From SIG440 sp045591095 (lineage in GTDB: Bacteria; Bacillota; Clostridia; Monoglobales; Monoglobaceae), in the NCBI GenBank assembly GCA_045591095.1, contig JAZNSF010000012.1, positions 1 to 58,641 on the forward strand: 58,641 bases of DNA. The letters are read 5' to 3'. Each line of letters begins with the position of its first letter. Position 1 is the first letter of the stretch. The position numbers were made by a program, and so were the translations under genes. The notes under the pieces were generated by a model, which saw only the letters and a program-made list of their open reading frames with translations, ran no database searches and had not been told where the DNA came from. Shown one piece after another: positions 34,532 through 43,116 of this stretch.

Positions 34532-35398
34532 TTAATTTTTGGTTGTTATGATTTTTCCGATTCCTCTTTCGGTTATATAAAAGGTTATGCTTCCGTCAAG
34601 GTCGGTCCTGTAAACCCTCACATCATCATCTTCAAGTGTCGCAAGAGTCTCTCTGTGTGGATGGCCATAGCTGTTGTCCCTGCCGCATTGTATCACGGCA
34701 AAGGTAGGGTCGGCCTCATCCAAAAACTCCCTGCAGCTTGATGTATGCGAGCCATGGTGAGCTACCTTTAGTATATCCGTTTCTATATCATATTCTTTAA
34801 TTATCGCTCTTTCGGCGTCTTCTTCTATATCTCCGGTCAAAAGCAATGTCGTGTCAAAGCACTTTGCCATCAAAACAAGAGAGCTGTTGTTCTCGTCATC
34901 CAAAAATCCTCCTTCTTTTGGATGCATAACCGAAATCTTAAGACTTGGGTCAACATCCGGCAAAACATCTCCCCTCGAAAGCTCATAAATCTTTGAGCCT
35001 TCGGTTTTTGCCATCTTGAGAAGCTTTTTCTTTGCATTGTTTTGCGGTTCATAATCAGGGATAATCAGATTTGCTACTTCAAAATCTTCAAAAACTTCTT
35101 CCATAGCGCCCATATGGTCGCTGTGGTAATGACTTGCCACCAGCAAATCAATTTTATTTATCTTTCGCTCTCTAAGAAGCACTGCCAATTTTTCGTCATA
35201 CATTTCTTTTTCACCGGTGTCAACAAGTATCACCTTGCCTGATTCGGTCTTTAGTAAAACCGAGTCGCCCTGTCCTACATCCGCAAAGCTTACCACGAAG
35301 CCATCGGCGTCTATTGGCGGAAAAGAACTGTATGCAAACGCTGCCAAAATTGCCGCAGCCATCGAAAGCACGGCAAAACGCGTTTTTATTTTGTTCAT
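34532..35398 (-). CDS. Extracytoplasmic metallo-beta-lactamase-fold hydrolase (ComEC C-terminal type)
   Basis: A 288-residue protein with an N-terminal signal or anchor segment (residues ~8-25) and a hydrolase domain like the C-terminal domain of ComEC. Metal ligands are in ASHYHSDHMG, LLLTGDIEEDAE and KVAHHGSHTSS; the domain opens with VSFADVGQGDSVLL. There is no competence membrane channel, so it is not full ComEC. Such stand-alone enzymes may act as surface nucleases or phosphodiesterases. It is coupled with holA. Confidence 0.88.
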   Translation of the reverse strand: MNKIKTRFAVLSMAAAILAAFAYSSFPPIDADGFVVSFADVGQGDSVLLKTESGKVILVDTGEKEMYDEKLAVLLRERKINKIDLLVASHYHSDHMGAMEEVFEDFEVANLIIPDYEPQNNAKKKLLKMAKTEGSKIYELSRGDVLPDVDPSLKISVMHPKEGGFLDDENNSSLVLMAKCFDTTLLLTGDIEEDAERAIIKEYDIETDILKVAHHGSHTSSCREFLDEADPTFAVIQCGRDNSYGHPHRETLATLEDDDVRVYRTDLDGSITFYITERGIGKIITTKN

Positions 35399-35445
35399 AA
35401 AATCAGTTTCTTTCTAAAGTACTTCAGGTACCCCCGATATAATAA

Positions 35446-35474
35446 AAAGGGAAGGGTGTCTCGCCCTCCCTGTT
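35446..35474 (-). terminator. Terminator of the NlpC/P60 gene
   Basis: AGGGAAGGG (35449-35457) pairs with CCCTCCCT (35465-35472) across a short loop. On the minus strand a T-rich run (TTTTTATTAT) follows. Confidence 0.8.
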
Positions 35475-35490
35475 TTAGTTAAGTCTTGTA

Positions 35491-36174
35491 CTAAAAAATT
35501 CTGCGTCCGCAGGTAAGTCTTTGTGAATATCTTCCTGTGACAATGCTTTCGTATCGAACAACATCCCCGGTCTGCGGAGAATGAATCATCATTCCGTTAC
35601 CCGCATAAATCCCTACGTGATTTATGTAACCGCTTTTGTTTGTAAATCCAACGATATCTCCCGGCTGAAGCGCATTTTTAGGAACCCATGTTCCGTTTGT
35701 CATCTGGTCCGCCGCAACTCGGTTAAGGGTAACGCCCATGTTCTTATACAAAAAGTACACAAATCCGCTGCAGTCAAATCCCGACGGTGAAGAACCGCCG
35801 TATACATAAGGCACGCCAAGATATTTTTTTGCAAGTTCTACAATTGCCTCGCCCTTTGACGAAACAACATCGCTTCGGGAAGCCGGGTTTTCACCCGCTA
35901 AAACATTTAAATAATCAAGTGAAACGTATCCTTCCGTTCCAGCATATGTAACCTTTGCCCAGCCTGTCTGGATACCAATTACCGAAACCGTCTGCCCATT
36001 TGGAATCTGAGCAAGTATTTTTGAAGATGTACTCGCAGCGCTTCTGAGATTGAGAAGCGAAGCTGTAACAATTCCATACTTAGCCGCTTCTGTAGCGCTG
36101 GCTGTACAAACTACTGCCGAAAGGCCTATAATAACTGCGACTAGTGTCGCTACAAGTTTTCTAAAATAATTCAA
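35491..36174 (-). CDS. Secreted SH3-domain NlpC/P60 cell wall peptidase
   Basis: A 227-residue exported protein. A signal peptide (about residues 1-28, core LVATLVAVIIGLSAVVC) is followed by a bacterial SH3 domain (LLNLRSAASTSSKILAQI) and an NlpC/P60 domain. The catalytic cysteine is in FDCSGFVYF and the histidines in HVGIYAGNGMMIHSP. It probably cleaves peptidoglycan stem peptides (D-Glu to diamino acid). The proposed start is TTG at 36174 behind TGGAGG; an in-frame GTG 33 bases upstream lacks a site. Confidence 0.92.
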   Translation of the reverse strand: MNYFRKLVATLVAVIIGLSAVVCTASATEAAKYGIVTASLLNLRSAASTSSKILAQIPNGQTVSVIGIQTGWAKVTYAGTEGYVSLDYLNVLAGENPASRSDVVSSKGEAIVELAKKYLGVPYVYGGSSPSGFDCSGFVYFLYKNMGVTLNRVAADQMTNGTWVPKNALQPGDIVGFTNKSGYINHVGIYAGNGMMIHSPQTGDVVRYESIVTGRYSQRLTCGRRIF

Positions 36175-36251
36175 AATAATAATCCTCCAAAATCTTCTGT
36201 TTCCCACTATCCTCCTTCTTGTAAGTTATTTTTTACAAATTACACAAATGT

Positions 36252-36280
36252 ATTATATACTATTTTTTCGTTTTTGTCAA
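36252..36280 (-). promoter_or_regulatory. Sigma-A promoter of the NlpC/P60 gene
   Basis: Minus strand TTGACA (36280-36275), spacer 17, TATAAT (36257-36252): full consensus at both boxes. Confidence 0.9.
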
Positions 36281-36363
36281 GTTTTCGGTTTCCAAAGTCA
36301 TATATCCCCCGCTCACTTCATATCCATCAAATATAAACTACCTCAAAGCAGGAGGACACCCCT

Positions 36364-36867
36364 ATGAAAACCCTAAAGTCCTATACCTTAACTGGCGTAA
36401 TTTTTGTATCTGTGCTTGGCACACTTCTTCACTTTGCTTATGGCTTAAGCGGAAATAACGTTTTGGTAGGTCTTTTTACTCCCACCAGTGAATCCACCTG
36501 GGAGCATATGAAGCTAATCTTTTTCCCAATGCTACTTTATGGGGTTTGGATAAGCAGCAAGCTAAATGGTGAGTACCCCTGCATCACTTCCGCAGTTATG
36601 CGTGGCACACTTCTTGGCACAGCCTTAATTCCAATAATTTTTTATACTTATTCAGGAGTTTTGGGATTTCACACTGCCGTTTTGGATATTTTGACCTTTT
36701 ATATAAGTGTAGTCATCGCATTCTCAAGCATTTACAGGTGTACCCTGTGCTGCTGCGCCGAAAAGTTCAAAAAAATACTTATATGGGTTTTATTTATCCT
36801 TGGAGCAATGTTTTTCATTTTCAGTATATATACCCCAGCACTCGGCATATTTAGAGAGCCTATGTAA
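36364..36867 (+). CDS. DUF6512-like membrane protein
   Basis: A 167-residue protein with about five hydrophobic segments. The stretch FAYGLSGNNVLVGLFTPTSESTWEHMKLIFFP is the most conserved part of this uncharacterised clostridial family, as far as I recall. GGAGG lies 8 bases before the ATG. A hairpin AAAGAGG/CCTCTTT follows at about 36877-36892. No function is known. Confidence 0.75.
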   Translation: MKTLKSYTLTGVIFVSVLGTLLHFAYGLSGNNVLVGLFTPTSESTWEHMKLIFFPMLLYGVWISSKLNGEYPCITSAVMRGTLLGTALIPIIFYTYSGVLGFHTAVLDILTFYISVVIAFSSIYRCTLCCCAEKFKKILIWVLFILGAMFFIFSIYTPALGIFREPM

Positions 36868-37010
36868 AATAAAAAAGAGGCCCTCTTTCAAAGCCCCAAC
36901 AAATTTATTGTATCATACATATAAGCCATTTGTAAAGATAAATTATCACTAAATCCAATTTTTCTGCTATTTAAACAAAAAAATTATCTCTAATTTTTGC
37001 AAAATGTCAA

Positions 37011-37039
37011 TTGAAATTGTCGTTCAAATATGCTATTCT
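37011..37039 (+). promoter_or_regulatory. Promoter of the mini-ORF transcript
   Basis: TTGAAA at 37011-37016, 17-base spacer, TATTCT at 37034-37039. Together with the ribosome site and the terminator at 37377-37412 it defines a ~370-base transcript between the DUF6512-like gene and mscL. Confidence 0.65.
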
Positions 37040-37068
37040 TAAATCAAGGAAAGGAAGGTGTAAGTCCA

Positions 37069-37200
37069 ATGAAATCCTAAACTAGACTTTTTAGAGAACT
37101 GATATTTGATTTGAAAAGATGCAAAAAACACGACGGTGTCACGTTTAATATAGATGGGAAGGAAGTTAGTTATCGCACAATATCAGTCAAATCAAAATGA
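37069..37200 (+). pseudogene. Mini-ORF 1 with an in-frame stop at codon 4
   Basis: GGAAAGGAAGG lies 10 bases before ATG-AAA-TCC-TAA. Beyond that TAA the same frame stays open for 39 codons (TRLFRELIFDLKRCKKHDGV, then TFNIDGKEVSYRTISVKSK) to TGA at 37198-37200. The composition after the stop looks protein-like. Either a three-codon leader peptide precedes non-coding RNA, or a ~43-residue gene has an early nonsense change, or the stop is read through. I do not recognise the sequence. Confidence 0.4.
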
Positions 37201-37349
37201 GTTTCAAAAAAGTCAAAGCATTCGCCTTTTTTAGCATTACATCAAACCCTAAGCGATTCTCCTTCGAGAAAAGAAAAAAAAGACATATCGGTTTATGCGC
37301 TGTAGATAAGCAAAAAAGGCAGACCAGGAAAGAGAGGATAACCAAATGA
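37197..37349 (+). CDS. Mini-ORF 2, small basic protein of unknown function
   Basis: A 50-residue frame starting MSFKKVKAFAFF and rich in Lys and Arg throughout (KRFSFEKRKKRH). Its ATG overlaps the stop of mini-ORF 1 (ATGA) and its own stop overlaps the next ATG in the same way. Such chained stop-start junctions indicate translational coupling. No family match known to me; it may also be chance within a structured RNA. Confidence 0.4.
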   Translation: MSFKKVKAFAFFSITSNPKRFSFEKRKKRHIGLCAVDKQKRQTRKERITK

Positions 37350-37378
37350 TGCTAGATACAAAGAGTGAAGAGATTTGA
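37346..37378 (+). CDS. Mini-ORF 3, ten-residue peptide
   Basis: ATG-ATG start overlapping the stop of mini-ORF 2, preceded by GAGAGGATAACC as a fair ribosome site. It encodes MMLDTKSEEI and its TGA lies at the foot of the terminator hairpin. Too short to judge by composition. Confidence 0.3.
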   Translation: MMLDTKSEEI

Positions 37379-37425
37379 CCTCTGATTGCAAAGCTAAAAG
37401 CAGTCAGAGGTCATTTCTTTTTTTT
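37377..37425 (+). terminator. Terminator of the mini-ORF transcript
   Basis: GACCTCTGA (37377-37385) pairs with TCAGAGGTC (37404-37412), followed by ATTTC and a long T-run. Clear intrinsic terminator. Confidence 0.9.
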
Positions 37426-37433
37426 ATTTATTT

Positions 37434-37883
37434 TCAGGCTTCTTCTGTTTCCTCTTTGTTCTCGCTTTTTTTCAAAAGGTCACGGATTTCCGAAAGAAGT
37501 TCAACCTCAGTAGGTGCTTTCGGTGTTTCGGGCTCTTCTACCGTCTCGGCTTCGGTGCCCATAAGCTTTTTAGCCTTTGCGCTGGCCTTTGCAAAGCTTG
37601 TAATTACAGCAAACATAGAGAAGGCTATTATCAAAAAGCTGACTATGTTTTGTATAAAATTTCCGTACATAATCGCTGCCTCGGGCGTGGTCTCGGTTGC
37701 TTCTGCAAGCACAATCTTAAGCGATTTAAAGTCCATTCCTGCTGTAAGCTTTCCAAAAACCGGCATAACTATATCATTTACCAGCGATGTAACTATCGTA
37801 CCAAAAGCACCGCCGACTACAACGCCGACAGCCATATCTATTATGTTGCCTTTAAAGGCAAATTTTTTAAATTCGTTCCACAT
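37434..37883 (-). CDS. mscL: Large-conductance mechanosensitive channel
   Basis: A 149-residue MscL forming the pressure-release pore of the membrane. FKKFAFKGNIIDMAVGVVVGGAFG contains the amphipathic N-terminus and pore helix TM1; TM2 is around NIVSFLIIAFSMFAVI. The cytoplasmic C-terminal helix is longer and more acidic than usual. AAAGGAAG precedes the ATG, and a strong promoter lies upstream. Confidence 0.97.
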   Translation of the reverse strand: MWNEFKKFAFKGNIIDMAVGVVVGGAFGTIVTSLVNDIVMPVFGKLTAGMDFKSLKIVLAEATETTPEAAIMYGNFIQNIVSFLIIAFSMFAVITSFAKASAKAKKLMGTEAETVEEPETPKAPTEVELLSEIRDLLKKSENKEETEEA

Positions 37884-37915
37884 ACAAATTCTTCCTTTCG
37901 TTTTTTATATGTTTA

Positions 37916-37944
37916 AATATACCAAAGGAATCCCTTTTTGTCAA
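37916..37944 (-). promoter_or_regulatory. Sigma-A promoter of mscL
   Basis: Minus strand TTGACA (37944-37939), spacer 17, TATATT (37921-37916). Confidence 0.85.
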
Positions 37945-37979
37945 GATTCGACACCCAAAAGCACCCGCATCTTTTTCTG

Positions 37980-38008
37980 TTGACAAACTTCATGATTTGT
38001 AGTAAAAT
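37980..38008 (+). promoter_or_regulatory. Sigma-A promoter of the nucleotidyltransferase-murA operon
   Basis: TTGACA at 37980-37985, spacer 17, TAAAAT at 38003-38008. The transcript would start near 38015, so translation begins downstream at 38096. Confidence 0.85.
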
Positions 38009-38095
38009 TATTATGTGGTTTTGTGTGCTGTTGACAAAGTTTTTCATCTGCCGCAAATCCAACACCAAGGAGCGTTTTGCTCAAGAGGTGATATT

Positions 38096-39271
38096 TTGAA
38101 CGTATTGGAATCTCAAATTATTCACATAATAAAAAAAGCTCTTTTCAACGATTTTGAATATACCCCTGATGTCAGTGCCCCTTGGGACCAAATCTTTGAG
38201 CTGGGCACTTCCCACAATATAATTCCCACTTTAGCAGAGGGCATTTTGTCGCTACCGCTTGACAACAGCATTAAAGACAAATTTGCGACAGAGTATAGAC
38301 GTCAGGCGCTTATTCACTTCGGACAAATGCAAAGGCTTAGTGCCATCACAATTGCCTTTGACAAGTGCGGCATTGACTATATGCTTCTTAAAGGCAAAAA
38401 CTTAAAAGAGCTTTACCCAAAGCCCGAGATGCGGGTTATGGGGGACTTTGATATACTTATTAACCTTGGGCAATATGACAAAATCCAAAGCACCCTTTCC
38501 GGGCTTGGACTTTCTAAGGTTCTCGAAAGCGACCACGAAATCATCTGGAAAGATTCCACCTTTGCATTTGTGGAGCTTCACAAACGGCTGTTCCCGTCTT
38601 ATAACCCCGACTTCTGTGAATATTTTGGCACCGGTTGGGAACGTGCAAAAAAACAAAACGACCAAAGTAATGCCTTTTCCTTGAAAAAGGAGGACGAATA
38701 TATTTTTGTATTCACTCATTTAGCAAAGCATTACCGTGACGGCGGCATTGGCATAAGGCATATGCTTGATATATATTTGTTTAGCCTTAAAAATCCCGAT
38801 ATGGATAATTGCTATATAGAAGCCGAACTCAAACAGCTTGGTCTTCTTGATTTTCACAAAAGCATCAGGCACACCCTTTCGGTCTGGTTTGAGGATAACG
38901 GGCCTTCTGAAATTTCCGACCTTGTTACCCGAAGGATTTTCGAAAGCGGCTCATATGGAAGCGAGACCGAAAAAATAAAATCTAGCGCCCTAAGGTCATC
39001 AAACCGTTACAAGACAAACATAGGCGCAAAAATAGGGGTGTTTCTAAAGGCGACGTTTCCGCATCTTAAAGTCATGAAAGGCTCGTTCCCCGTTTTGAAT
39101 ACAGTCCCTGTGCTTCTTCCTTTTATGTGGCTTGTGCGGATTTTTAAAGGGGTTATCTTCAAACAAAAAGCCTTAAAAAATGTGATAGCAAAAATTAAAA
39201 GTATAGACAGCGATGTGCTTCAAAGCTATCAGGCAGAGCTTTTTAAGGTTGGACTAAACGATAAATTTTAA
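38096..39271 (+). CDS. Uncharacterised nucleotidyltransferase-family protein
   Basis: A 391-residue protein. The segment YMLLKGKNLKELYPKPEMR followed by GDFDILI matches the nucleotidyltransferase family (PF14907 type) seen beside polysaccharide and peptide-natural-product genes; the GDFD aspartates would bind metal. The proposed start is TTG at 38096 after AAGAGGTGA. It is followed by murA after 27 bases and probably shares its transcript, which hints at a cell-envelope role. Substrate unknown. Confidence 0.75.
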   Translation: MNVLESQIIHIIKKALFNDFEYTPDVSAPWDQIFELGTSHNIIPTLAEGILSLPLDNSIKDKFATEYRRQALIHFGQMQRLSAITIAFDKCGIDYMLLKGKNLKELYPKPEMRVMGDFDILINLGQYDKIQSTLSGLGLSKVLESDHEIIWKDSTFAFVELHKRLFPSYNPDFCEYFGTGWERAKKQNDQSNAFSLKKEDEYIFVFTHLAKHYRDGGIGIRHMLDIYLFSLKNPDMDNCYIEAELKQLGLLDFHKSIRHTLSVWFEDNGPSEISDLVTRRIFESGSYGSETEKIKSSALRSSNRYKTNIGAKIGVFLKATFPHLKVMKGSFPVLNTVPVLLPFMWLVRIFKGVIFKQKALKNVIAKIKSIDSDVLQSYQAELFKVGLNDKF

Positions 39272-39298
39272 AAACAAAAGACAATGGTGGGTGAAAAA

Positions 39299-40585
39299 AT
39301 GGAAAAGTATGTTATTCTCGGCGGTGCCAAGCTTGAGGGCGAAGTCGAAATTAGCGGCGCAAAAAATTCAGCTGTGGCACTTATTGTTGCATCACTTCTT
39401 GTCAAAGATACTTGCATCATTGAGAATGTACCAAAAGTTAGTGACACCTATGTTCTGATGGATATAATAAATCAACTTGGCGGCAGGGCCGAATTTATAG
39501 ATAAAGGTGTCTTAAGAATTGATGCCAGCCATATAGCTTCTGTCGAAGCCCCCTACGAAATGGTTAACAAAATCCGTGCTTCCTCCTACCTTATGGGCGC
39601 ACTTTTAGGAAGATTCTCGGAAGCCCGCGTGGCTATGCCTGGCGGCTGCGACTTTGGCGTAAGGCCCATTGACCTTCACCTCAAAGGCTTCGAGGCTTTA
39701 GGCGCGAAATATGCAGTGGAATACGGTCTCGTCGACATCCGCGCCGAAAAACTTACCGGTGCAAATATATATATGGATCAGGTTTCGGTTGGCGCTACCA
39801 TCAACATTATGCTTGCTGCAACACTTGCAGAAGGCCAGACCGTTATCGAAAACGCCGCGAAAGAACCACACATTGTTGACGTCGCAAACTTTTTAAACAG
39901 TATGGGTGCAAACATCAAGGGTGCAGGTACCGACATAATAAAAATTAAAGGGGTAGAGGCCCTTCACGGCGGAACATATACAGTTATCCCCGACCAGATT
40001 GAAGCGGGAACATTTATGATTGCAGCGGTTGCTACAAAAGGCGATGTTTTAATTAAAAATGTAATTCCAAAGCACCTTGACTCTATTTCTGCAAAGCTTT
40101 CCGAAATGGGTGCAACCATTGAAGAATACGACGATTCAATCCGCATCAGCGCATCTGGGCCCCTTAAGAAAGTCAATGTAAAGACAATGCCTCATCCGGG
40201 CTTTCCCACCGATTTGCAACCGCAGATTTTGTCACTTCTTACGACAATCGAGGGGACAAGCATTGTAACCGAAAACGTGTGGGACAGCAGATTTAAATAC
40301 GTGGAAGAACTTCGCCGAATGGGCGCAAACGTTGCTGTGGACGGCCGCTCGGCTGTTGTAGAGGGGATGAAAAGACTTACCGGCTCGCCCGTTTCGTCTA
40401 CTGACCTTCGCGCAGGCGCAGCACTGGTAATTGCAGGTCTTATGGCAGACGGCGTGACCGAGGTCTACAACATAAAATACATCGACCGCGGCTACGAAGA
40501 TTTCGAGCAAAAGCTAAGAGCCTTGGGCGCACAAATCACCCGCCGCAAAAACGGCGAAAAAAGTACCCGCACTGATATTGCTTAA
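39299..40585 (+). CDS. murA: UDP-N-acetylglucosamine 1-carboxyvinyltransferase
   Basis: A 428-residue enolpyruvyl transferase, first committed step of peptidoglycan synthesis. SGAKNSAVALI near the N-terminus holds the catalytic lysine. The active-site cysteine is present in AMPGGCDFGVRP, so the enzyme should be fosfomycin-sensitive in principle. GGTGGGTG sets the ATG at 39299. Firmicutes often have two murA copies; only one is in the window. Confidence 0.96.
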   Translation: MEKYVILGGAKLEGEVEISGAKNSAVALIVASLLVKDTCIIENVPKVSDTYVLMDIINQLGGRAEFIDKGVLRIDASHIASVEAPYEMVNKIRASSYLMGALLGRFSEARVAMPGGCDFGVRPIDLHLKGFEALGAKYAVEYGLVDIRAEKLTGANIYMDQVSVGATINIMLAATLAEGQTVIENAAKEPHIVDVANFLNSMGANIKGAGTDIIKIKGVEALHGGTYTVIPDQIEAGTFMIAAVATKGDVLIKNVIPKHLDSISAKLSEMGATIEEYDDSIRISASGPLKKVNVKTMPHPGFPTDLQPQILSLLTTIEGTSIVTENVWDSRFKYVEELRRMGANVAVDGRSAVVEGMKRLTGSPVSSTDLRAGAALVIAGLMADGVTEVYNIKYIDRGYEDFEQKLRALGAQITRRKNGEKSTRTDIA

Positions 40586-40594
40586 ATAAAATCT

Positions 40595-40645
40595 TAGGCT
40601 GCTTGTAGTAAGTAAATCTTACAAAGCAGCCTGTATTTTAGAAAA
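40595..40645 (+). terminator. Hairpin after murA
   Basis: AGGCTGC / GCAGCCT outer stem with an inner TTGTA-TAAG / CTTACAA pairing between murA and the hydrolase gene. The T-run is short and mixed, so termination is probably partial. Confidence 0.5.
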
Positions 40646-40656
40646 AAGGGGGCCGT

Positions 40657-41460
40657 ATGTCAATACTTAAAATTCATCCGCTCAGAAGCAGCAGCAAAGG
40701 TAATGCCAGCCTTATACTAAGTGACAGTACAAAAATTCTTGTTGACTGTGGTATAAGCTGCAAAGCCCTCTCGGAAAGTCTGTCCTTTTTAGGCCTTTCG
40801 CCCGAAAATCTGGATGCTGTTCTTATCACGCACGAACACACCGACCACACAAAGGGTGTTGGCGTTGTTTCCCGAAAGCTTAATATTCCCATATACGCAA
40901 ATGCTCCCACCTGGGATGCGATAAAGGGTCAGCTCGGGATTATAGCTACCTCTAACATTCGCACATTTACGACAAATAAAGAATTTTACATAAACGATAT
41001 AAAAATCACTTCATTCGAAACCTCTCACGACGCCGCCGAATCCGTTGGGTATGTGTTTGAAACCAAGGATTCAAAAGTCGCTATCGCAACCGATATGGGC
41101 GTTGTTACAGATTCTGTTATTGATATTTTGCTGGGCTCTGATATTGCCCTTATTGAAGCAAACTATGACCAAAATCTTTTAGAAATCGGAAGTTACCCCT
41201 ACGAACTTAAATGCCGCATCAAAAGTAGCCTTGGCCATCTTTGCAACGACGACTCAGGCGCCCTTGCACAAATCTTGGCAGAAAGCGGCACAAAGGAAAT
41301 CATCCTGGGCCATCTCAGCGAGGACAATAACTTCCCTCAGCTTGCTCTAAAGACCGTCGAAAACTTTTTGGCAAATCTCCTTTCTTCCGAAAACCCGCCA
41401 AAGCTCTCGGTTGTTACTCGCGACGGAAAGCTTATCCGTACTTGCCATCAAAACATATAA
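40657..41460 (+). CDS. Metallo-beta-lactamase-fold hydrolase, WalJ/YycJ type
   Basis: A 267-residue cytoplasmic hydrolase. Metal ligands are in LITHEHTDHTKGV, SFETSHDAAE, AIATDMG and LGHLSEDNN. The opening RSSSKGNASLI is typical of the YycJ/WalJ group, which in other Firmicutes sits by the walKR two-component genes and has nuclease-like activity. Here it follows murA, with no walKR nearby. GGGGG precedes the ATG. Confidence 0.85.
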   Translation: MSILKIHPLRSSSKGNASLILSDSTKILVDCGISCKALSESLSFLGLSPENLDAVLITHEHTDHTKGVGVVSRKLNIPIYANAPTWDAIKGQLGIIATSNIRTFTTNKEFYINDIKITSFETSHDAAESVGYVFETKDSKVAIATDMGVVTDSVIDILLGSDIALIEANYDQNLLEIGSYPYELKCRIKSSLGHLCNDDSGALAQILAESGTKEIILGHLSEDNNFPQLALKTVENFLANLLSSENPPKLSVVTRDGKLIRTCHQNI

Positions 41461-41462
41461 AG

Positions 41463-41495
41463 GCTGCAGATAGTATGTATCTGCAGCTCTTTTTT
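41463..41495 (+). terminator. Terminator of the WalJ-like gene
   Basis: GCTGCAGATA (41463-41472) and TATCTGCAGC (41478-41487), a perfect 10-bp stem with a 5-base loop, then TCTTTTTT. Confidence 0.92.
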
Positions 41496-43047
41496 ACTTA
41501 AAAATATAAATACACTTTCCGGGAACCATAATTTCCGCTTCATCACCGTTCAGAGATACTATCGCATCCATGGATGTACGGTATTTTTTTGCCACGTCCC
41601 AAAGGGTGTCGCCTTTTTTGACAAAATATACCGCCATGGACGGCTGTCTTTTAAGCCCCTCATCCTCGAGATAATTGATTCCCGACACAAGCTCTACAAT
41701 GCATGGCGCAACCAGCTTTATTGAGGTCAGAATTATTGCCCTGACCTGCAAAGCCTTATCGTCGCTGATTGTGCAGCCTATATGCTCGACTTCTGCTTTC
41801 GCATCGCAAACCGCATCCGACGTTATCCCTTGAGCGTCAAAGCTGTGGCTAAAAGGCAGTATATGCGAAAATCCCGAAATCGGCTGCTTGCAATCTTTCG
41901 ACAAATACAAAAAGTTTACCGTTATATACCCGCTTACCGTCACCTGGCACTCGCAAACCTCAACCTTCTCGATTGTAGGGACGCTGCTGTATTCGCACAG
42001 CTTATGAATATCCGGAAGATACTCCGGAACGACTACCCTCTCGTTTACAGTTGCTTGGGCGGTTTCCGAGCCAAGCATCCGTTCAATTCTATAAGCAGTT
42101 TTCTCAATTTCTACGGGCCGATTTTTGCCATAAGCATCTTCAAGTGCATGGCATTCTACGGTTTCAAAACCTCGGGCAGCTGCCTCAATCAAAACTTCAC
42201 AGCTTAAAATTCTTCTATCCCCGTCACTGTCTTCGCAAACCTCATAGGAAATGCACTTTATCCTATACTCAACCTCGCCGTGCATATTCTCAGAAAGCCC
42301 CTCTATTTCAAGCCGTTCCTGAAACATTACCGAATGCTCCATGGCCTCAGGTGCACATTTTTCGCCCTCCGGGCAGTATAGTGTGCAAATTTTAAGCTCA
42401 CCCTTTACCAAAGCATAATTTTCCATCAGGCTAAGCTCCGAGGAACACGTTTTTGCCGACACCTTCAAAACCTCACAAATTGCGGGGTTCCCCGAAGGGA
42501 CCTCAAGCCTTTCCCTGACAATAATTTCCCGCATTGCATCTACCTTTGGGTTGTAAATCTGAATGCTGCTTCTTTTGATTTCTACTTCCTCGTCGCTTTC
42601 AAGACCTGTGCCAATTTCCATTTCCTTTATCCCCGAAAGCCTTGCCAAAAATCCTACTTTGCTGCGTACACTTAACTTCCGACTGTTGAGGAGCATAAAT
42701 TCTGCAGGCAAGGTTTCCACATCCACGCAAAGATTCATCCCGGGCTTTGCACCCTTTACATCTATAGAATGGTTAAATTCCTGACTTGCCTGAATCGCCT
42801 TTACCGACCATTCCTCGTTTTGTTCAGGAAGGTACAAAATATTAAGATTTACCGTACCCTGAATGTGGATTTTGTCGGTCTGAATGTTTTTTTGGTTAAT
42901 CACAACGTGGCTCGCCACCTCAAGAATTTTTTGTATGTCCGGCTTTACGTCGGGGACAATTACATCCCCCTCCACAGTTGCCTGACAATACGGCAAGCAC
43001 TTTGCCTCGCAAAGATGGATGCTCTCCTTCTCTAGTTTTACAGACAT
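41494..43047 (-). CDS. sipL: SPOCS (DUF3794) and LysM spore morphogenesis protein, SipL-like
   Basis: A 517-residue protein. Three SPOCS repeats can be followed: residues ~20-140 (VIVPDVKPDIQKILEV), ~175-285, and ~325-455 (VVVPEYLPDIHKLCEY). A C-terminal LysM starts at ~472 (YFVKKGDTLWDVAKKYRTS). This architecture is that of SipL, which links SpoIVA to the spore coat in clostridia. It is the last gene of a four-gene minus-strand cluster and a strong marker of sporulation. Confidence 0.9.
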   Translation of the reverse strand: MSVKLEKESIHLCEAKCLPYCQATVEGDVIVPDVKPDIQKILEVASHVVINQKNIQTDKIHIQGTVNLNILYLPEQNEEWSVKAIQASQEFNHSIDVKGAKPGMNLCVDVETLPAEFMLLNSRKLSVRSKVGFLARLSGIKEMEIGTGLESDEEVEIKRSSIQIYNPKVDAMREIIVRERLEVPSGNPAICEVLKVSAKTCSSELSLMENYALVKGELKICTLYCPEGEKCAPEAMEHSVMFQERLEIEGLSENMHGEVEYRIKCISYEVCEDSDGDRRILSCEVLIEAAARGFETVECHALEDAYGKNRPVEIEKTAYRIERMLGSETAQATVNERVVVPEYLPDIHKLCEYSSVPTIEKVEVCECQVTVSGYITVNFLYLSKDCKQPISGFSHILPFSHSFDAQGITSDAVCDAKAEVEHIGCTISDDKALQVRAIILTSIKLVAPCIVELVSGINYLEDEGLKRQPSMAVYFVKKGDTLWDVAKKYRTSMDAIVSLNGDEAEIMVPGKCIYIFK

Positions 43048-43116
43048 ATTATCCTACCTCGTTTCAAATTAATCTTATTTTTGGTATATATTATGATGTC
43101 TTTCCACTGGATATTC

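Noticed and set aside
37011..37425. Group II intron fragment, tmRNA or SRP RNA in the mscL-upstream gap
   Set aside because: None of the conserved intron domain V, tmRNA end or SRP apical-loop sequences can be found.
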